This document shows, piece after piece, positions 1-8,505 of a DNA stretch of 64,000 bases. A program made the position numbers and the translations under genes. How positions within the stretch are numbered: position 1 is the first letter of the stretch; each line of letters opens with the position of its first letter. The notes beneath the pieces were generated by a model. That model saw only the letters and a list, made by a program, of their open reading frames with translations. It did not search any database and was not told the origin of the DNA. Source of the stretch: Nitrospirae bacterium YQR-1 (GTDB taxonomy: Bacteria; Nitrospirota; Thermodesulfovibrionia; Thermodesulfovibrionales; Magnetobacteriaceae); NCBI GenBank assembly GCA_039908095.1, contig JAMOBJ010000004.1:62001-126000 (forward strand), in the 5' to 3' direction.

Positions 1-1
1 T

Positions 2-3000
2 AAGTGCGATACAATTATCGAAATTGGAGGCCAGGACTCAAAGTTTATCACAATGAACAAGGACGGTCACACAGACTTCCTGATGAACAGGGTATGCGCC
101 GCAGGCACAGGGTCTTTTCTACAGGAACAGGCGGACCGTCTGCATATCAACATAGAACGTGACTTCTCTGCGTTGGCTCTTGCATCGGTAAGACCTGTCA
201 GCCTGGGTAACAAGTGTACTGTTTTTATGGGAAGCGATCTGGTCTATTACATACAAAAGGGATATTCGATTAATGACCTGCTTGCAGGTCTTAGCTATGC
301 GGTTGCAGGTAACTTCACTGACCGGGTTGCTATGCACCGTGCATTTGGAGAGATGATCTGCTTTCAGGGTGGTGTGGCCTCAAACGAGGCGGTCAGAATA
401 GCCTTTGAGCACTTACTCAAAAAAAGAGTCTGTGTGCCACCCTATCATAAGGTCACAGGCGCCATGGGTGTTGCCCTTATGACCCTTAGTGCCATGGAAC
501 GTCATGAATATGTATCAACACGATTTCAACTTGACTCAGTTGAAGATATCCGCCTCAAAAAGAGCTTTCAATGTAACGGATGCACTAACCGCTGCAATAT
601 ACAACAGATGCAAATCAATCAATCCCTTATCCATTGCGGGGGTATCTGCGGCAGATATGACTCAATCGTGTATGATATTGGAATGTCCTCAGTGGGTGGC
701 TCTCCGTCAAGCCCTCAGAGGTGCAGACCCGGAACTGCCACGCTTGAATTGATAGAAAGTCTAAACAAACTTTTCAATAATCTTTCAATTTCATGCCCTG
801 AAAAACCTGAGGGTTCTATCGGCTTTCCCCGTGGACTGCTGTTTTATGAATACTTCCCACTTTGGAACAGCTTCTTCACAAGGGCAGGGTTTCAGGTCAT
901 AATATCCGGACCTTCGACCCGCTCCCTTATAGAACGAGGGATGCCATATGTCACTGTAGAGACATGTCTGCCCATGAAAGTTTATCACGGACATGTGCTG
1001 GAACTTAAGGATAGAGGCTGCAACACCATATTCGTGCCCGGGCATGTAAATATCCCGTCATGGGAAACACTTGATACATCCATTATCCACTGTCCCTATC
1101 TGCAAAGCGTACCTGAGTTTATCAGAACAGCCTTCAGCACCGGAGTTGTAACCCAGACACTGTCCAACAACACTGACATAGATGGATACGAGAGGAATCT
1201 GACATCTCTGGCAAGTGAGCTGCTACCTAAGAAATCCTTTCTCGATATGGCAATCAAACCTTACATCAAGGGTGTCAGACTGACCGACTACTTTCAGAAA
1301 GCGGTAGAGGATTTTAAAAAATATAAAGAAGCGCGTTACACCCTGGGGAGAGGGTTCCTTAACGCTTATGGCGGCAACGATACTATCTATGTTATTTTCG
1401 GCAAACCCTACAGCCTGTATGATCCGGAATTAAATATGAACCTCTTCCGTAAGATGGCAAACATCGGGATGGAGGCAATCCCTGCCGACCTTATAGAGCC
1501 GACACCGGAGCCCTCCTCCGAAATTACCCCTAATGTGCCATGGCACTACAACCGGTTGATGCTCAATATTGCAAAGCTGATAAGGAACGACCCACGCCTC
1601 TTTCCCATTATTCTGACAAACTACGGCTGCGGTCCGGATGCATCGAGCTTCAGGTACATAAGTAACGTCTTTACCAACAAACCGCTATTGGTTCTCGAAA
1701 TTGACGAACAAACCGCAGACGCAGGCGTTGTTACACGCATAGAGGCCTTTCACAACGAGGTAATGGAGTATAGACGGTCATGTCAGCATCTAAAGGACAA
1801 CTCAGGCTTCCTTAAAGATGGCCCAAACATTATTTCAGACCCACCCAGGCCTAAAAAAGTCTATATTCCCCACTTTTCAGAACACGCCCATATTCTTGCA
1901 TCGGCCTTAAGATACAACGGGACCGACGCCGTAGTGCTTCCACCCCCTGATGGAACCATTCTGGAGTTTGGACGCCGCCACTCTATAGCAGGCGAGTGTA
2001 TGCCATTTATCACTCTTTTGGGAGATTATTTTCACCTGCTGGAAAGTGGTTCTTTCGGAGAGAAGGGGACTGCTTTTTTTATGTTTATGGCCGGGGACTG
2101 CAAACTGGGATTGTATGGTCAAAACACCATTTACGAAGGTCTAAAATACCTTCCATATACACTTCCAGTTATAGGAACCTTTGAGCAGCTTTTCGGGGAA
2201 AACATCTCAATGCTTCAGAGGATGAAGATATTGGATACAATCTATATCGGCATGGCCGCCATTGACAGGATACTCCAGAAGCTCCACGAGTCGCGTCCAT
2301 ATGAAATCGAAAAAGGAACAGCCGACTTCGCCTTTAAAATCGCAAGAAATCACATATGCAATGGCATAGAGCGCGGTGAGACAATCAGGGGGATTGAGTA
2401 CGCTCTTTCCGTTTTTAACGGTGTGACAGTGGACAGAGCAATACCTAAAAAAGCCGTGGCCCTTACCGGGGACTACTACACCAGGATCAATCCCTTCGCA
2501 AATAACGATCTGTACCGGCGAATAGAGGAACTGGACGGAATCATTTTCGTGCCGCCCACCCTTGTGGATATTGTTCCTATATTCATGGCGAAAAATATAG
2601 AGAGATACAGCAAGCGCCTTGAATATATGAAGTTGATCAGATATCTGCTGGTGAATCTGGAATTGCAGTATCAGGCACAGAAGGTTCGCAGTATATTTGA
2701 GGATGATATTTTGAATAATTTCGACATGACTCCTGCTGAGGTGTTCGAAAAGACCTCTAAATATTTAAGCACCACGCTCTCCAGTGGTGTAATCTCGCCC
2801 CTTGGAAGTGTCATAGACATGATTGAACACGGCGCCAGGGGGATTATTAATGTAATCACATTAAACTGCTCCTTTGGTAATGTGCTGACAAGCGTTTTAC
2901 AGCGAATGCGGAAGGATTACGGTAATATCCCCCTCCTGACACTAATCTATGAACAACAGCAGGGAGGTAACCAAATGACAAGACTCGAGGCCTTTATGCA

Positions 3001-3040
3001 TCAAATACCGGCAAAAATTTATCGGAAGGCTTACAAATAA
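2..3040 (+). CDS. Acyl-CoA dehydratase activase-type / HgdB-like fusion protein (5'-truncated by window)
   Basis: The reading frame is open from the first complete codon of the window, so the gene begins upstream and the ATG at 53 is internal. The first residues contain IEIGGQDSKFI, the phosphate-binding motif of BadF/BcrA/HgdC-type ASKHA ATPases. It is followed by NRVCAAGTGSFL (the Cys that ligates the bridging [4Fe-4S] cluster in activases) and GGVASN. A Cys cluster CNGCTNRC lies near residue 192. Next comes a DUF2229/HgdB-like region (GFPRGLLFYEYFPLW, VETCLPMK, YGCGPDASSF, GECMPF). Family members are large proteins of about 1400 residues, so roughly the first quarter is missing here. By family they resemble the ATP-driven electron activator plus dehydratase subunit of 2-hydroxyacyl-CoA dehydratases, but the substrate of this long fused type is not established. 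Fusion assignment is firm; the physiological role is inference. Confidence 0.85.
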   Translation, partial: KCDTIIEIGGQDSKFITMNKDGHTDFLMNRVCAAGTGSFLQEQADRLHINIERDFSALALASVRPVSLGNKCTVFMGSDLVYYIQKGYSINDLLAGLSYAVAGNFTDRVAMHRAFGEMICFQGGVASNEAVRIAFEHLLKKRVCVPPYHKVTGAMGVALMTLSAMERHEYVSTRFQLDSVEDIRLKKSFQCNGCTNRCNIQQMQINQSLIHCGGICGRYDSIVYDIGMSSVGGSPSSPQRCRPGTATLELIESLNKLFNNLSISCPEKPEGSIGFPRGLLFYEYFPLWNSFFTRAGFQVIISGPSTRSLIERGMPYVTVETCLPMKVYHGHVLELKDRGCNTIFVPGHVNIPSWETLDTSIIHCPYLQSVPEFIRTAFSTGVVTQTLSNNTDIDGYERNLTSLASELLPKKSFLDMAIKPYIKGVRLTDYFQKAVEDFKKYKEARYTLGRGFLNAYGGNDTIYVIFGKPYSLYDPELNMNLFRKMANIGMEAIPADLIEPTPEPSSEITPNVPWHYNRLMLNIAKLIRNDPRLFPIILTNYGCGPDASSFRYISNVFTNKPLLVLEIDEQTADAGVVTRIEAFHNEVMEYRRSCQHLKDNSGFLKDGPNIISDPPRPKKVYIPHFSEHAHILASALRYNGTDAVVLPPPDGTILEFGRRHSIAGECMPFITLLGDYFHLLESGSFGEKGTAFFMFMAGDCKLGLYGQNTIYEGLKYLPYTLPVIGTFEQLFGENISMLQRMKILDTIYIGMAAIDRILQKLHESRPYEIEKGTADFAFKIARNHICNGIERGETIRGIEYALSVFNGVTVDRAIPKKAVALTGDYYTRINPFANNDLYRRIEELDGIIFVPPTLVDIVPIFMAKNIERYSKRLEYMKLIRYLLVNLELQYQAQKVRSIFEDDILNNFDMTPAEVFEKTSKYLSTTLSSGVISPLGSVIDMIEHGARGIINVITLNCSFGNVLTSVLQRMRKDYGNIPLLTLIYEQQQGGNQMTRLEAFMHQIPAKIYRKAYK

Positions 3041-3097
3041 TCTTAAATGCTGCTGTAAACAGGGGAGTTGTGGTGTTCAAACTATACAGGTGTTTTC

Positions 3098-3106
3098 TGT
3101 TATAAT
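3098..3106 (+). promoter_or_regulatory. Extended -10 promoter of the cca operon
   Basis: TGT-TATAAT is a perfect extended -10 (TGN-TATAAT), 18 bases before the first cca ATG. Upstream there is only a weak -35 (TTCAAA near 3076), as is usual for extended -10 promoters. It sits in the 84-base gap after the previous gene and would drive cca and the two genes coupled to it. Confidence 0.55.
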
Positions 3107-3124
3107 ACCCGTTGATAGCAACTT

Positions 3125-4450
3125 ATGAGCATGGATATAAGAAATAGCGGGTTGTGCACTTTGTATGATGCGTTAAGGGAAACCCTTTCCGGCAGGCAGG
3201 ATGTTTATGTTGTGGGCGGCACAGTGAGGGATATTCTGATAGGCAGGGAGCTGAGAGATATTGACATAGCCCTGCCCGGAGAGAACCCTTATAAAGAGGC
3301 TAAAGGTTTTGCCGATAAAATCAGCGGCTCTTTTGTTAAACTCAACGATAAGTTTAAAACGGCACGTGTCGTTAAGGGCAGGTATTACTTTGATTTTACC
3401 TCCTTCAGAGGCGAAACCATTGAGGATGACCTGTTGCAGAGAGATTTTACAATAAATGCACTGGCCTTTCCGCTTAACAACGGGATTGAATCCATGGTTG
3501 ACGTAACAGGCGGCTATAATGACCTGAAAATCGGTTTAATAAAAATGGTGTCACTCAAAAACTTTAAAGATGACCCGCTCAGAATGCTCAGGGCTTTCAG
3601 GTTTATGGCTGAGTTGGATTTTATGATAGAGGAGCAAACGGTTCAGGGTATTGTGTCGTTAAAAAAACTTATCGGTAACGTGCCGGCTGAAAGGGTGATG
3701 TTTGAACTTAAGGAGACGGCTGCACAGGAGAAATCTTCAGGGGCCGTTGACTTTATGAATCAATGCAGTCTGCTTACCGAAATATTTCCTGAAATGAAAA
3801 GCAAAACTGTTGATCTGTCAAAAGCTGCAGCACTATATCGTCAGGTGGAAACAATTATAAACGGCGGCTTCTATACAAAGTTTATGGCTGAATTGGACTC
3901 CTATTTTAATAGTGTATCTTACAGATTGCCGTTTCTTAAACTATCAGCTTTATTTTATGCCTCTCAGATTACCGCGGATGCAGCTTCAGAGATATGTATG
4001 CGTCTAAAAACATCCTCAGACGAGGCAGGCTTCGTGTATAAAATTCTTAAAAATCACAGCTGTGCTTTTGATGTTTTTAAGTCTGCGATGAACACAGATG
4101 TGGTTGTAAAATTCCTGCTGGATACAGGAGATGATTTCATTGCTTCTTTAGTCTTGACTCAGGCGGAGGTCACCTTAAATGCCGGAGATACCTGCGGGTT
4201 TAATTTATTTTGCAAAAACCTGCTTACCTTCTATAAGGAAACGTTTTTACCACGGCTCAGAGACGGACATTTTATAACAGGTTATGACCTCATGGAGACT
4301 TTTGGATTAAAACCATCTCCACTGTTTAGCAGGATAATCAGGCAGGTGCAGGTGATGGCTCTTACCGGAGGTGTTTCCAACAGAGCTGAAGCATTGATTG
4401 CCGTTGAGGATATTTTGAAAAAAAGCTGCGGAGACAACCCCTATGTCTGA
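3125..4450 (+). CDS. cca: CCA-adding / poly(A) polymerase-family tRNA nucleotidyltransferase
   Basis: Class II nucleotidyltransferase that would add or repair the 3'-CCA of tRNA in the cytoplasm. The N-terminus has VGGTVRDILIGRELRDIDIA (conserved GG, RD and the catalytic D-x-D), then RDFTINALAF and DDPLRMLRAFRF, the flexible-loop and template-binding motifs. The C-terminal half is helical and divergent. Its 441 residues are normal for the family. ATGs at 3125 and 3131 are both possible; neither has a strong ribosome site. It overlaps the next gene by 8 bases, which implies translational coupling. A poly(A) polymerase role cannot be excluded from sequence alone. Confidence 0.9.
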   Translation: MSMDIRNSGLCTLYDALRETLSGRQDVYVVGGTVRDILIGRELRDIDIALPGENPYKEAKGFADKISGSFVKLNDKFKTARVVKGRYYFDFTSFRGETIEDDLLQRDFTINALAFPLNNGIESMVDVTGGYNDLKIGLIKMVSLKNFKDDPLRMLRAFRFMAELDFMIEEQTVQGIVSLKKLIGNVPAERVMFELKETAAQEKSSGAVDFMNQCSLLTEIFPEMKSKTVDLSKAAALYRQVETIINGGFYTKFMAELDSYFNSVSYRLPFLKLSALFYASQITADAASEICMRLKTSSDEAGFVYKILKNHSCAFDVFKSAMNTDVVVKFLLDTGDDFIASLVLTQAEVTLNAGDTCGFNLFCKNLLTFYKETFLPRLRDGHFITGYDLMETFGLKPSPLFSRIIRQVQVMALTGGVSNRAEALIAVEDILKKSCGDNPYV

Positions 4451-5657
4451 TATTGTTAAAATACTGGTTGTCTTTATGGTGATGGTCTTTCTGCTCAGAA
4501 AAAAACTGGAAATCGGTTTTGTGCTGATTATAGCGTCGGTTATTCTGTTTTTGGAGTATCTGATGGTACCTGAAAAAATTCTAAATACCACCTATACTGC
4601 GATAGTATCAAAAGACACCATGGCACTTATGATAGCCCTTACTTTTATCCGCATGGTTGAGAAAATACTGCGCGAACGAGATGTGCTTAAGGAAATGATG
4701 GCCTCAGTAAAGGGGCTGCTAAGGAAAAAGAAGTTTGTAATAATTTCAATGCCGTTACTTATCGGGATGCTTCCCTCAATCGGAGGGGCCTATTTTTCCT
4801 GCCCTATGGTGGAAGAGTCCGCCCATGGACTTAATCTTTCAAAAGAGGATAAAGCCTTCACAAACTACTGGTTTAGACATCCGTGGGAAATAATGCTTCC
4901 TCTTTATCCCGGTGTTTTACTTGCAAGCATTATAACGGAAATAGGGCTTAGGCAGTTCATACTACTCAACCTTACCTCTTCACTCTCTATGCTTGTTATT
5001 GGTTTCGTGTTTGGAATGAAAGGAATAAGCGGTTCTTTTGACAAAAAACAGACGGGAAATATCGGCCCATGGCGTGCAACAAGGAGTTTTATCCCGATAG
5101 TGTTGTTGCTTTTTATTGTAATAGTTTTTAAAGTGAAACTCCACAGCGCAATGGTTGTAACGGTTTTTTTGTTATTAATCGTTTACAGATATGGACTCAT
5201 GGAAATCTATGAAGTTCTGAAGTATGGTTTTAAGCCGGATGTTATAGTCTTAATACTTGGGGTTATGTTATTTAAGGAGACGCTTCAAAACTCAGGGGCA
5301 GTCATAAACCTAAGCAACTACTTTACATCTCAGGGGATACCCCTTACGCCGCTGCTTGTGCTGCTGCCTTTTATAGCCGGGTTTCTGACGGGCTTTACAC
5401 TTGCCTTTGTGGGAAGTACATTTCCACTGCTGCTTCATCTGCCGGGGATTAGCCCGTATGCTTTTTCATTTGCCTTTATGGCGGGATATGCAGGGGTGCT
5501 GCTCTCTCCCGTGCATGTGTGTTTTGTGGTGACACGGGAGTATTTTAAGGCAGACGTTATAAAGTTATATAAAACGGTAGCCCCGGCTGTTCTGATACTT
5601 TTTCTTGTGTCAATGACACAATACATTATATTAACAATACAAAAAGTAGTAAAATAG
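4443..5657 (+). CDS. DUF401 family integral membrane protein
   Basis: 404 residues with about ten hydrophobic segments. The segment with LPSIGGAYFSCPMVEES and the C-terminal GFLTGFTLAFVGSTFPLL resemble the DUF401 family, which looks like an ion-transporter-type permease of unknown substrate. It starts inside the end of cca (8-base overlap) and ends 4 bases before the peptide-binding lipoprotein gene, so the three are probably one transcript. That pairing suggests a transport role but does not establish one. Confidence 0.75.
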   Translation: MSDIVKILVVFMVMVFLLRKKLEIGFVLIIASVILFLEYLMVPEKILNTTYTAIVSKDTMALMIALTFIRMVEKILRERDVLKEMMASVKGLLRKKKFVIISMPLLIGMLPSIGGAYFSCPMVEESAHGLNLSKEDKAFTNYWFRHPWEIMLPLYPGVLLASIITEIGLRQFILLNLTSSLSMLVIGFVFGMKGISGSFDKKQTGNIGPWRATRSFIPIVLLLFIVIVFKVKLHSAMVVTVFLLLIVYRYGLMEIYEVLKYGFKPDVIVLILGVMLFKETLQNSGAVINLSNYFTSQGIPLTPLLVLLPFIAGFLTGFTLAFVGSTFPLLLHLPGISPYAFSFAFMAGYAGVLLSPVHVCFVVTREYFKADVIKLYKTVAPAVLILFLVSMTQYIILTIQKVVK

Positions 5658-5661
5658 CAGC

Positions 5662-7305
5662 ATGAATAAAATCATATTAAGTGTTCTGTTGTGTTCACTT
5701 GCAATCTGCGGATGTGAAAGCGGTGGAGCGGAGCAGTTAAGCCGGAAAACAGATAACGTAACAGAGGTCTTTGAGCCCGCCTATGGCGATACTATAGTAG
5801 AGGGCGCAATAGGTGAGCCAAGCGTTTTAATTCCGATGCTTGCCGGTGACAGCGCCTCACATGCCGTGGCAGGGCATATATTTAGCGGACTTGTTAAGTA
5901 TGCTCCCGATTTACAGTTGACGGGGGATCTGGCTGAAAGCTGGGATGTCTCCACAGACGGCCTTGTAATCACGTTTCACCTCAGAAGGGGAGTCAGGTGG
6001 ACAGACGGTGTTGAGTTTACCGCCGATGACGTTATGTTTGGGTATAAGACAATTATTGACGAAAAAACTCCCTCAGCCTATAAGGAGGACTTTTTACAGG
6101 TTAAGCAGGCTGAAGTGCTCGATAAGCATACCTTCAGAGTTACATACGAAAAACCCTTTGCGCCTGCCCTGAGCAGTTGGGGAGCACTGGTTGTGTTACC
6201 AAAGCATTTGCTGGATGGTAAGGATATTTTAAAGGATACCTTTCGCAGGTCTCCGGTCGGGATGGGTCCCTATGTGCTGGATAAGTGGATAGCAGGGGAG
6301 CGGGTTGAGCTGAAATCAAATCATGATTATTTTGAGGGCAGACCATATATTGACAAATACGTTTACAGGATAATCCCGGACCAGTCAACAATGTTTTTGG
6401 AACTTAAAACAGGTAGTATTGATTTTATGGGACTTACTCCTATCCAGTATAAAAGACAAACCGATACAGCGCTCTTTAAAGAAAAATTTCAAAAATTCCG
6501 CTATCCGGTATTTAATTATACGTTTATGGGGTTTAATCTGAAGCATCCGTTTTTTCAGGACAAGCGAGTGCGCCAGGCAATATCCCATGCAATAGACAAG
6601 GGAGAGATAGTGGATGCGGTGCTTTTTGGCCTTGGCAGCCCCTCAACCGGACCATATGTACCAAACACATGGCCTTATAATCCAAATGTAAAAAAATATG
6701 ACTTTAATCCGGCAAAAGCCCGTTCACTACTCCGTGAGGCGGGATGGATGGAAAAGGACAGAGACGGAGTGCTTAGAAAAGACGGAAACCGCTTTGAGTT
6801 TACAATTATAACAAATATGGGAAATTCTCTTAGGACAAAGACAGCCACGATAATTCAGTATCGCCTTAAGCAGGTTGGCATAAAGGTCAATATACGTGCC
6901 CTTGAGTGGAGTACTTTTATAAATGAATTTGTGGATAAGAGGCGTTTTGAGGCAATTGTGCTCGGATGGTCAATAGGGCTTGACGCCGACCAGTATGATA
7001 TATGGCATTCAAGTAAAACAAAGGAGAAGGAGTTTAACTTTATAGGATACAACAATAAGGAGGTTGATGCTCTCTTAGAGGAGGGCAGGAGAGCTTTCGA
7101 TAAAGAAAAACGAAAAAGGGCCTATCACAGACTGCACGAGATATTAGCAGAGGACGTCCCTTACGTGTTTTTATATGTGCCGGATGCGCTTCCTGTCGTA
7201 AGCAGCCGCTTTAAGGGCATCAAGCCTACCGCTATCGGCATTGGATACAATCAGCCACAGTGGTTTGTTCCGGCTGATTTACAAAAAAATTCCCTGCAAA
7301 AGTAA
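5662..7305 (+). CDS. Peptide-type ABC transporter substrate-binding lipoprotein (SBP_bac_5)
   Basis: 547 residues. The N-terminal signal peptide ends in ICG-C (Cys18), a type II lipobox, so the protein is probably a lipoprotein exposed in the periplasm. The body matches family 5 solute-binding proteins (DppA/OppA/NikA-like): LAESWDVSTDGLVITFHLR, GVRWTDGVEFTADDV, SPVGMGPYVL, DKRVRQAISHAIDK and GWSIGLDADQYDIWHS. No permease or ATPase genes are adjacent, so the partner transporter must be elsewhere. A repeat remnant begins right after the stop codon. Confidence 0.88.
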   Translation: MNKIILSVLLCSLAICGCESGGAEQLSRKTDNVTEVFEPAYGDTIVEGAIGEPSVLIPMLAGDSASHAVAGHIFSGLVKYAPDLQLTGDLAESWDVSTDGLVITFHLRRGVRWTDGVEFTADDVMFGYKTIIDEKTPSAYKEDFLQVKQAEVLDKHTFRVTYEKPFAPALSSWGALVVLPKHLLDGKDILKDTFRRSPVGMGPYVLDKWIAGERVELKSNHDYFEGRPYIDKYVYRIIPDQSTMFLELKTGSIDFMGLTPIQYKRQTDTALFKEKFQKFRYPVFNYTFMGFNLKHPFFQDKRVRQAISHAIDKGEIVDAVLFGLGSPSTGPYVPNTWPYNPNVKKYDFNPAKARSLLREAGWMEKDRDGVLRKDGNRFEFTIITNMGNSLRTKTATIIQYRLKQVGIKVNIRALEWSTFINEFVDKRRFEAIVLGWSIGLDADQYDIWHSSKTKEKEFNFIGYNNKEVDALLEEGRRAFDKEKRKRAYHRLHEILAEDVPYVFLYVPDALPVVSSRFKGIKPTAIGIGYNQPQWFVPADLQKNSLQK

Positions 7306-7306
7306 A

Positions 7307-7345
7307 ACTTGGTATTAGACGATTGACTGCAACTTGGTAATAGGG
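7307..7345. repeat. Family A repeat remnant (right-end sequence)
   Basis: Two copies of CTTGGTA with TTAGACGATTGACTGCAACTTGG between them match the right-hand terminal repeat of family A (complete copies at 44975 and 62241). It lies directly downstream of the preceding stop codon. Confidence 0.6.
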
Positions 7346-7410
7346 TTCATTAGTTTCCTGAATTATAGCAAAAAGCAAAAGTATGTTCTTATTGAATTTA
7401 TTAAAGAAGA

Positions 7411-7533
7411 GATTGCCACACCCCCTGCGGGGGTTCGCAATGACGGCATGTAGCTTTTTTTACTGTGTTTTTTTATTCGTCATTGCCATGAGCGATAGCG
7501 ACCAGGGGAATCCCCTTCAGAGGAGGGCAATCT
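7411..7533. repeat. Family B nested palindrome (GATTGCCAC / CGCAATGACG)
   Basis: Nested inverted repeats: GATTGCCACA (7411) with GGCAATC (7526), and CGCAATGACG (7436) with CGTCATTGC (7479). The same architecture occurs at 21683-21781. The 386-base gap 7306-7691 otherwise holds only a family A remnant and a 40-codon open frame (7561-7683) ending in a Lys/Arg-rich segment. That frame may be a decayed gene end; I see no family for it. Confidence 0.7.
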
Positions 7534-7691
7534 CAACCACTAAAAATAATGAACGGAATTATGGTTTTCGCTATATATTTCATGCTGAGCCGCAATTATT
7601 TTTTGCATTACCATGGTGATATTTGGTATGATAAGTGTAGAAAGAGAGCGGTTGAAGCTGTAAAGAATCTAAAAAAGAGGTAAGTATTAAG

Positions 7692-8045
7692 ATGTACAGA
7701 TGCATGTTAAGGGCGAAACTCCATATGGCCCGGGTTACAGAGGCTAACTTGCTTTACTCCGGAAGCCTCACTGTCGATGAGGACCTTATGGACTTAGCTG
7801 GAATGAATCAGTATGAGAAGGTGTTAATAAGCAACATAAACAACGGTGAAAGATTTGAGACATATCTGATTGCCGGCAAGAGAGGCTCCGGAGAGGTATG
7901 TTTAAACGGAGCTGCAGCCAGAAGGGGTGTTGTCGGGGACAGGATAATCATTTTCAGCTTTAGTTATGTTGCTGAGGATGAGATACCAAAAAATTATGAA
8001 CCACGGATAATTGTACTGTCGGAAGATAATAAACCCACAGTATGA
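7692..8045 (+). CDS. panD: Aspartate 1-decarboxylase precursor
   Basis: Makes beta-alanine from L-aspartate for pantothenate and CoA synthesis. At 117 residues it is a typical length. The self-processing site is visible as [12 protein letters not shown]: cleavage between Gly24 and Ser25 would convert Ser25 to the catalytic pyruvoyl group. The conserved NGAAARRG and [10 protein letters not shown] segments of the beta-barrel are also present. An AGAGG ribosome site lies 11 bases before the ATG. It stands alone here, with no panB or panC adjacent, although coaX of the same pathway lies at 29779. Confidence 0.95.
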   Translation: MYRCMLRAKLHMARVTEANLLYSGSLTVDEDLMDLAGMNQYEKVLISNINNGERFETYLIAGKRGSGEVCLNGAAARRGVVGDRIIIFSFSYVAEDEIPKNYEPRIIVLSEDNKPTV

Positions 8046-8082
8046 TAAAAAGTTTATTAAAAACAATCAAAAGAAAAAAATC

Positions 8083-8111
8083 TTGACTTAAAACGGGATG
8101 AATTAGTATAA
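8083..8111 (+). promoter_or_regulatory. Putative sigma-70 promoter of the cold-shock gene
   Basis: TTGACT (8083-8088) is followed after 15-17 bases by TAGTATAA (8104-8111). It gives a leader of roughly 45-50 bases before the cold-shock start. Cold-shock mRNAs typically have structured leaders, but no specific structure is claimed here. Confidence 0.5.
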
Positions 8112-8165
8112 CAACATTGTTGCAGTCCTTTTGGGGCGATTAAAAATATGGAGGTATCTTTAAGG

Positions 8166-8372
8166 ATGTCACAGACAGGTAAGGTTAAATGGTTCAATGA
8201 GGCCAAGGGATATGGGTTTATTCAAAAAGAAGACGGTGGCGATGTTTTTGTACATTTTTCATCAATCCAGGGAAATGGATTTAAGACGCTGAGAGAGGGA
8301 CAAAAGGTCTCCTTTGATCTCGTTGATGAAGAAAGAGGCCAAAAAGCTACAAATGTAATAAAACTTGATTAG
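8166..8372 (+). CDS. Cold-shock domain protein (Csp)
   Basis: A single OB-fold cold-shock domain of 68 residues that binds single-stranded RNA/DNA and would act as an RNA chaperone. RNP1 (KGYGFI) and RNP2 (VFVHF) are intact, after the canonical start [12 protein letters not shown] choose the ATG at 8166 rather than the in-frame ATG at 8148: the latter overlaps the GGAGGT ribosome site (8150-8155), and Csp proteins begin at this point. It has its own promoter-like sequence upstream. Confidence 0.93.
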   Translation: MSQTGKVKWFNEAKGYGFIQKEDGGDVFVHFSSIQGNGFKTLREGQKVSFDLVDEERGQKATNVIKLD

Positions 8373-8505
8373 GCTTTTTCGTTTTAGCTTTCTAAGACGC
8401 ATACAGATTTAAGAATTTGCTTTTTAAGATGGGGCTTTATGCGGCCGACAGGGTTGTTTTTCGTGTTTTTACCAATGAGGGAGAGGGTGTTTTCGTGATA
8501 CTGTT

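Noticed and set aside
7383..7619. 78-codon open frame on the plus strand
   Set aside because: It runs through both arms of the family B palindrome, so it is a by-product of the repeat, with no ribosome site.
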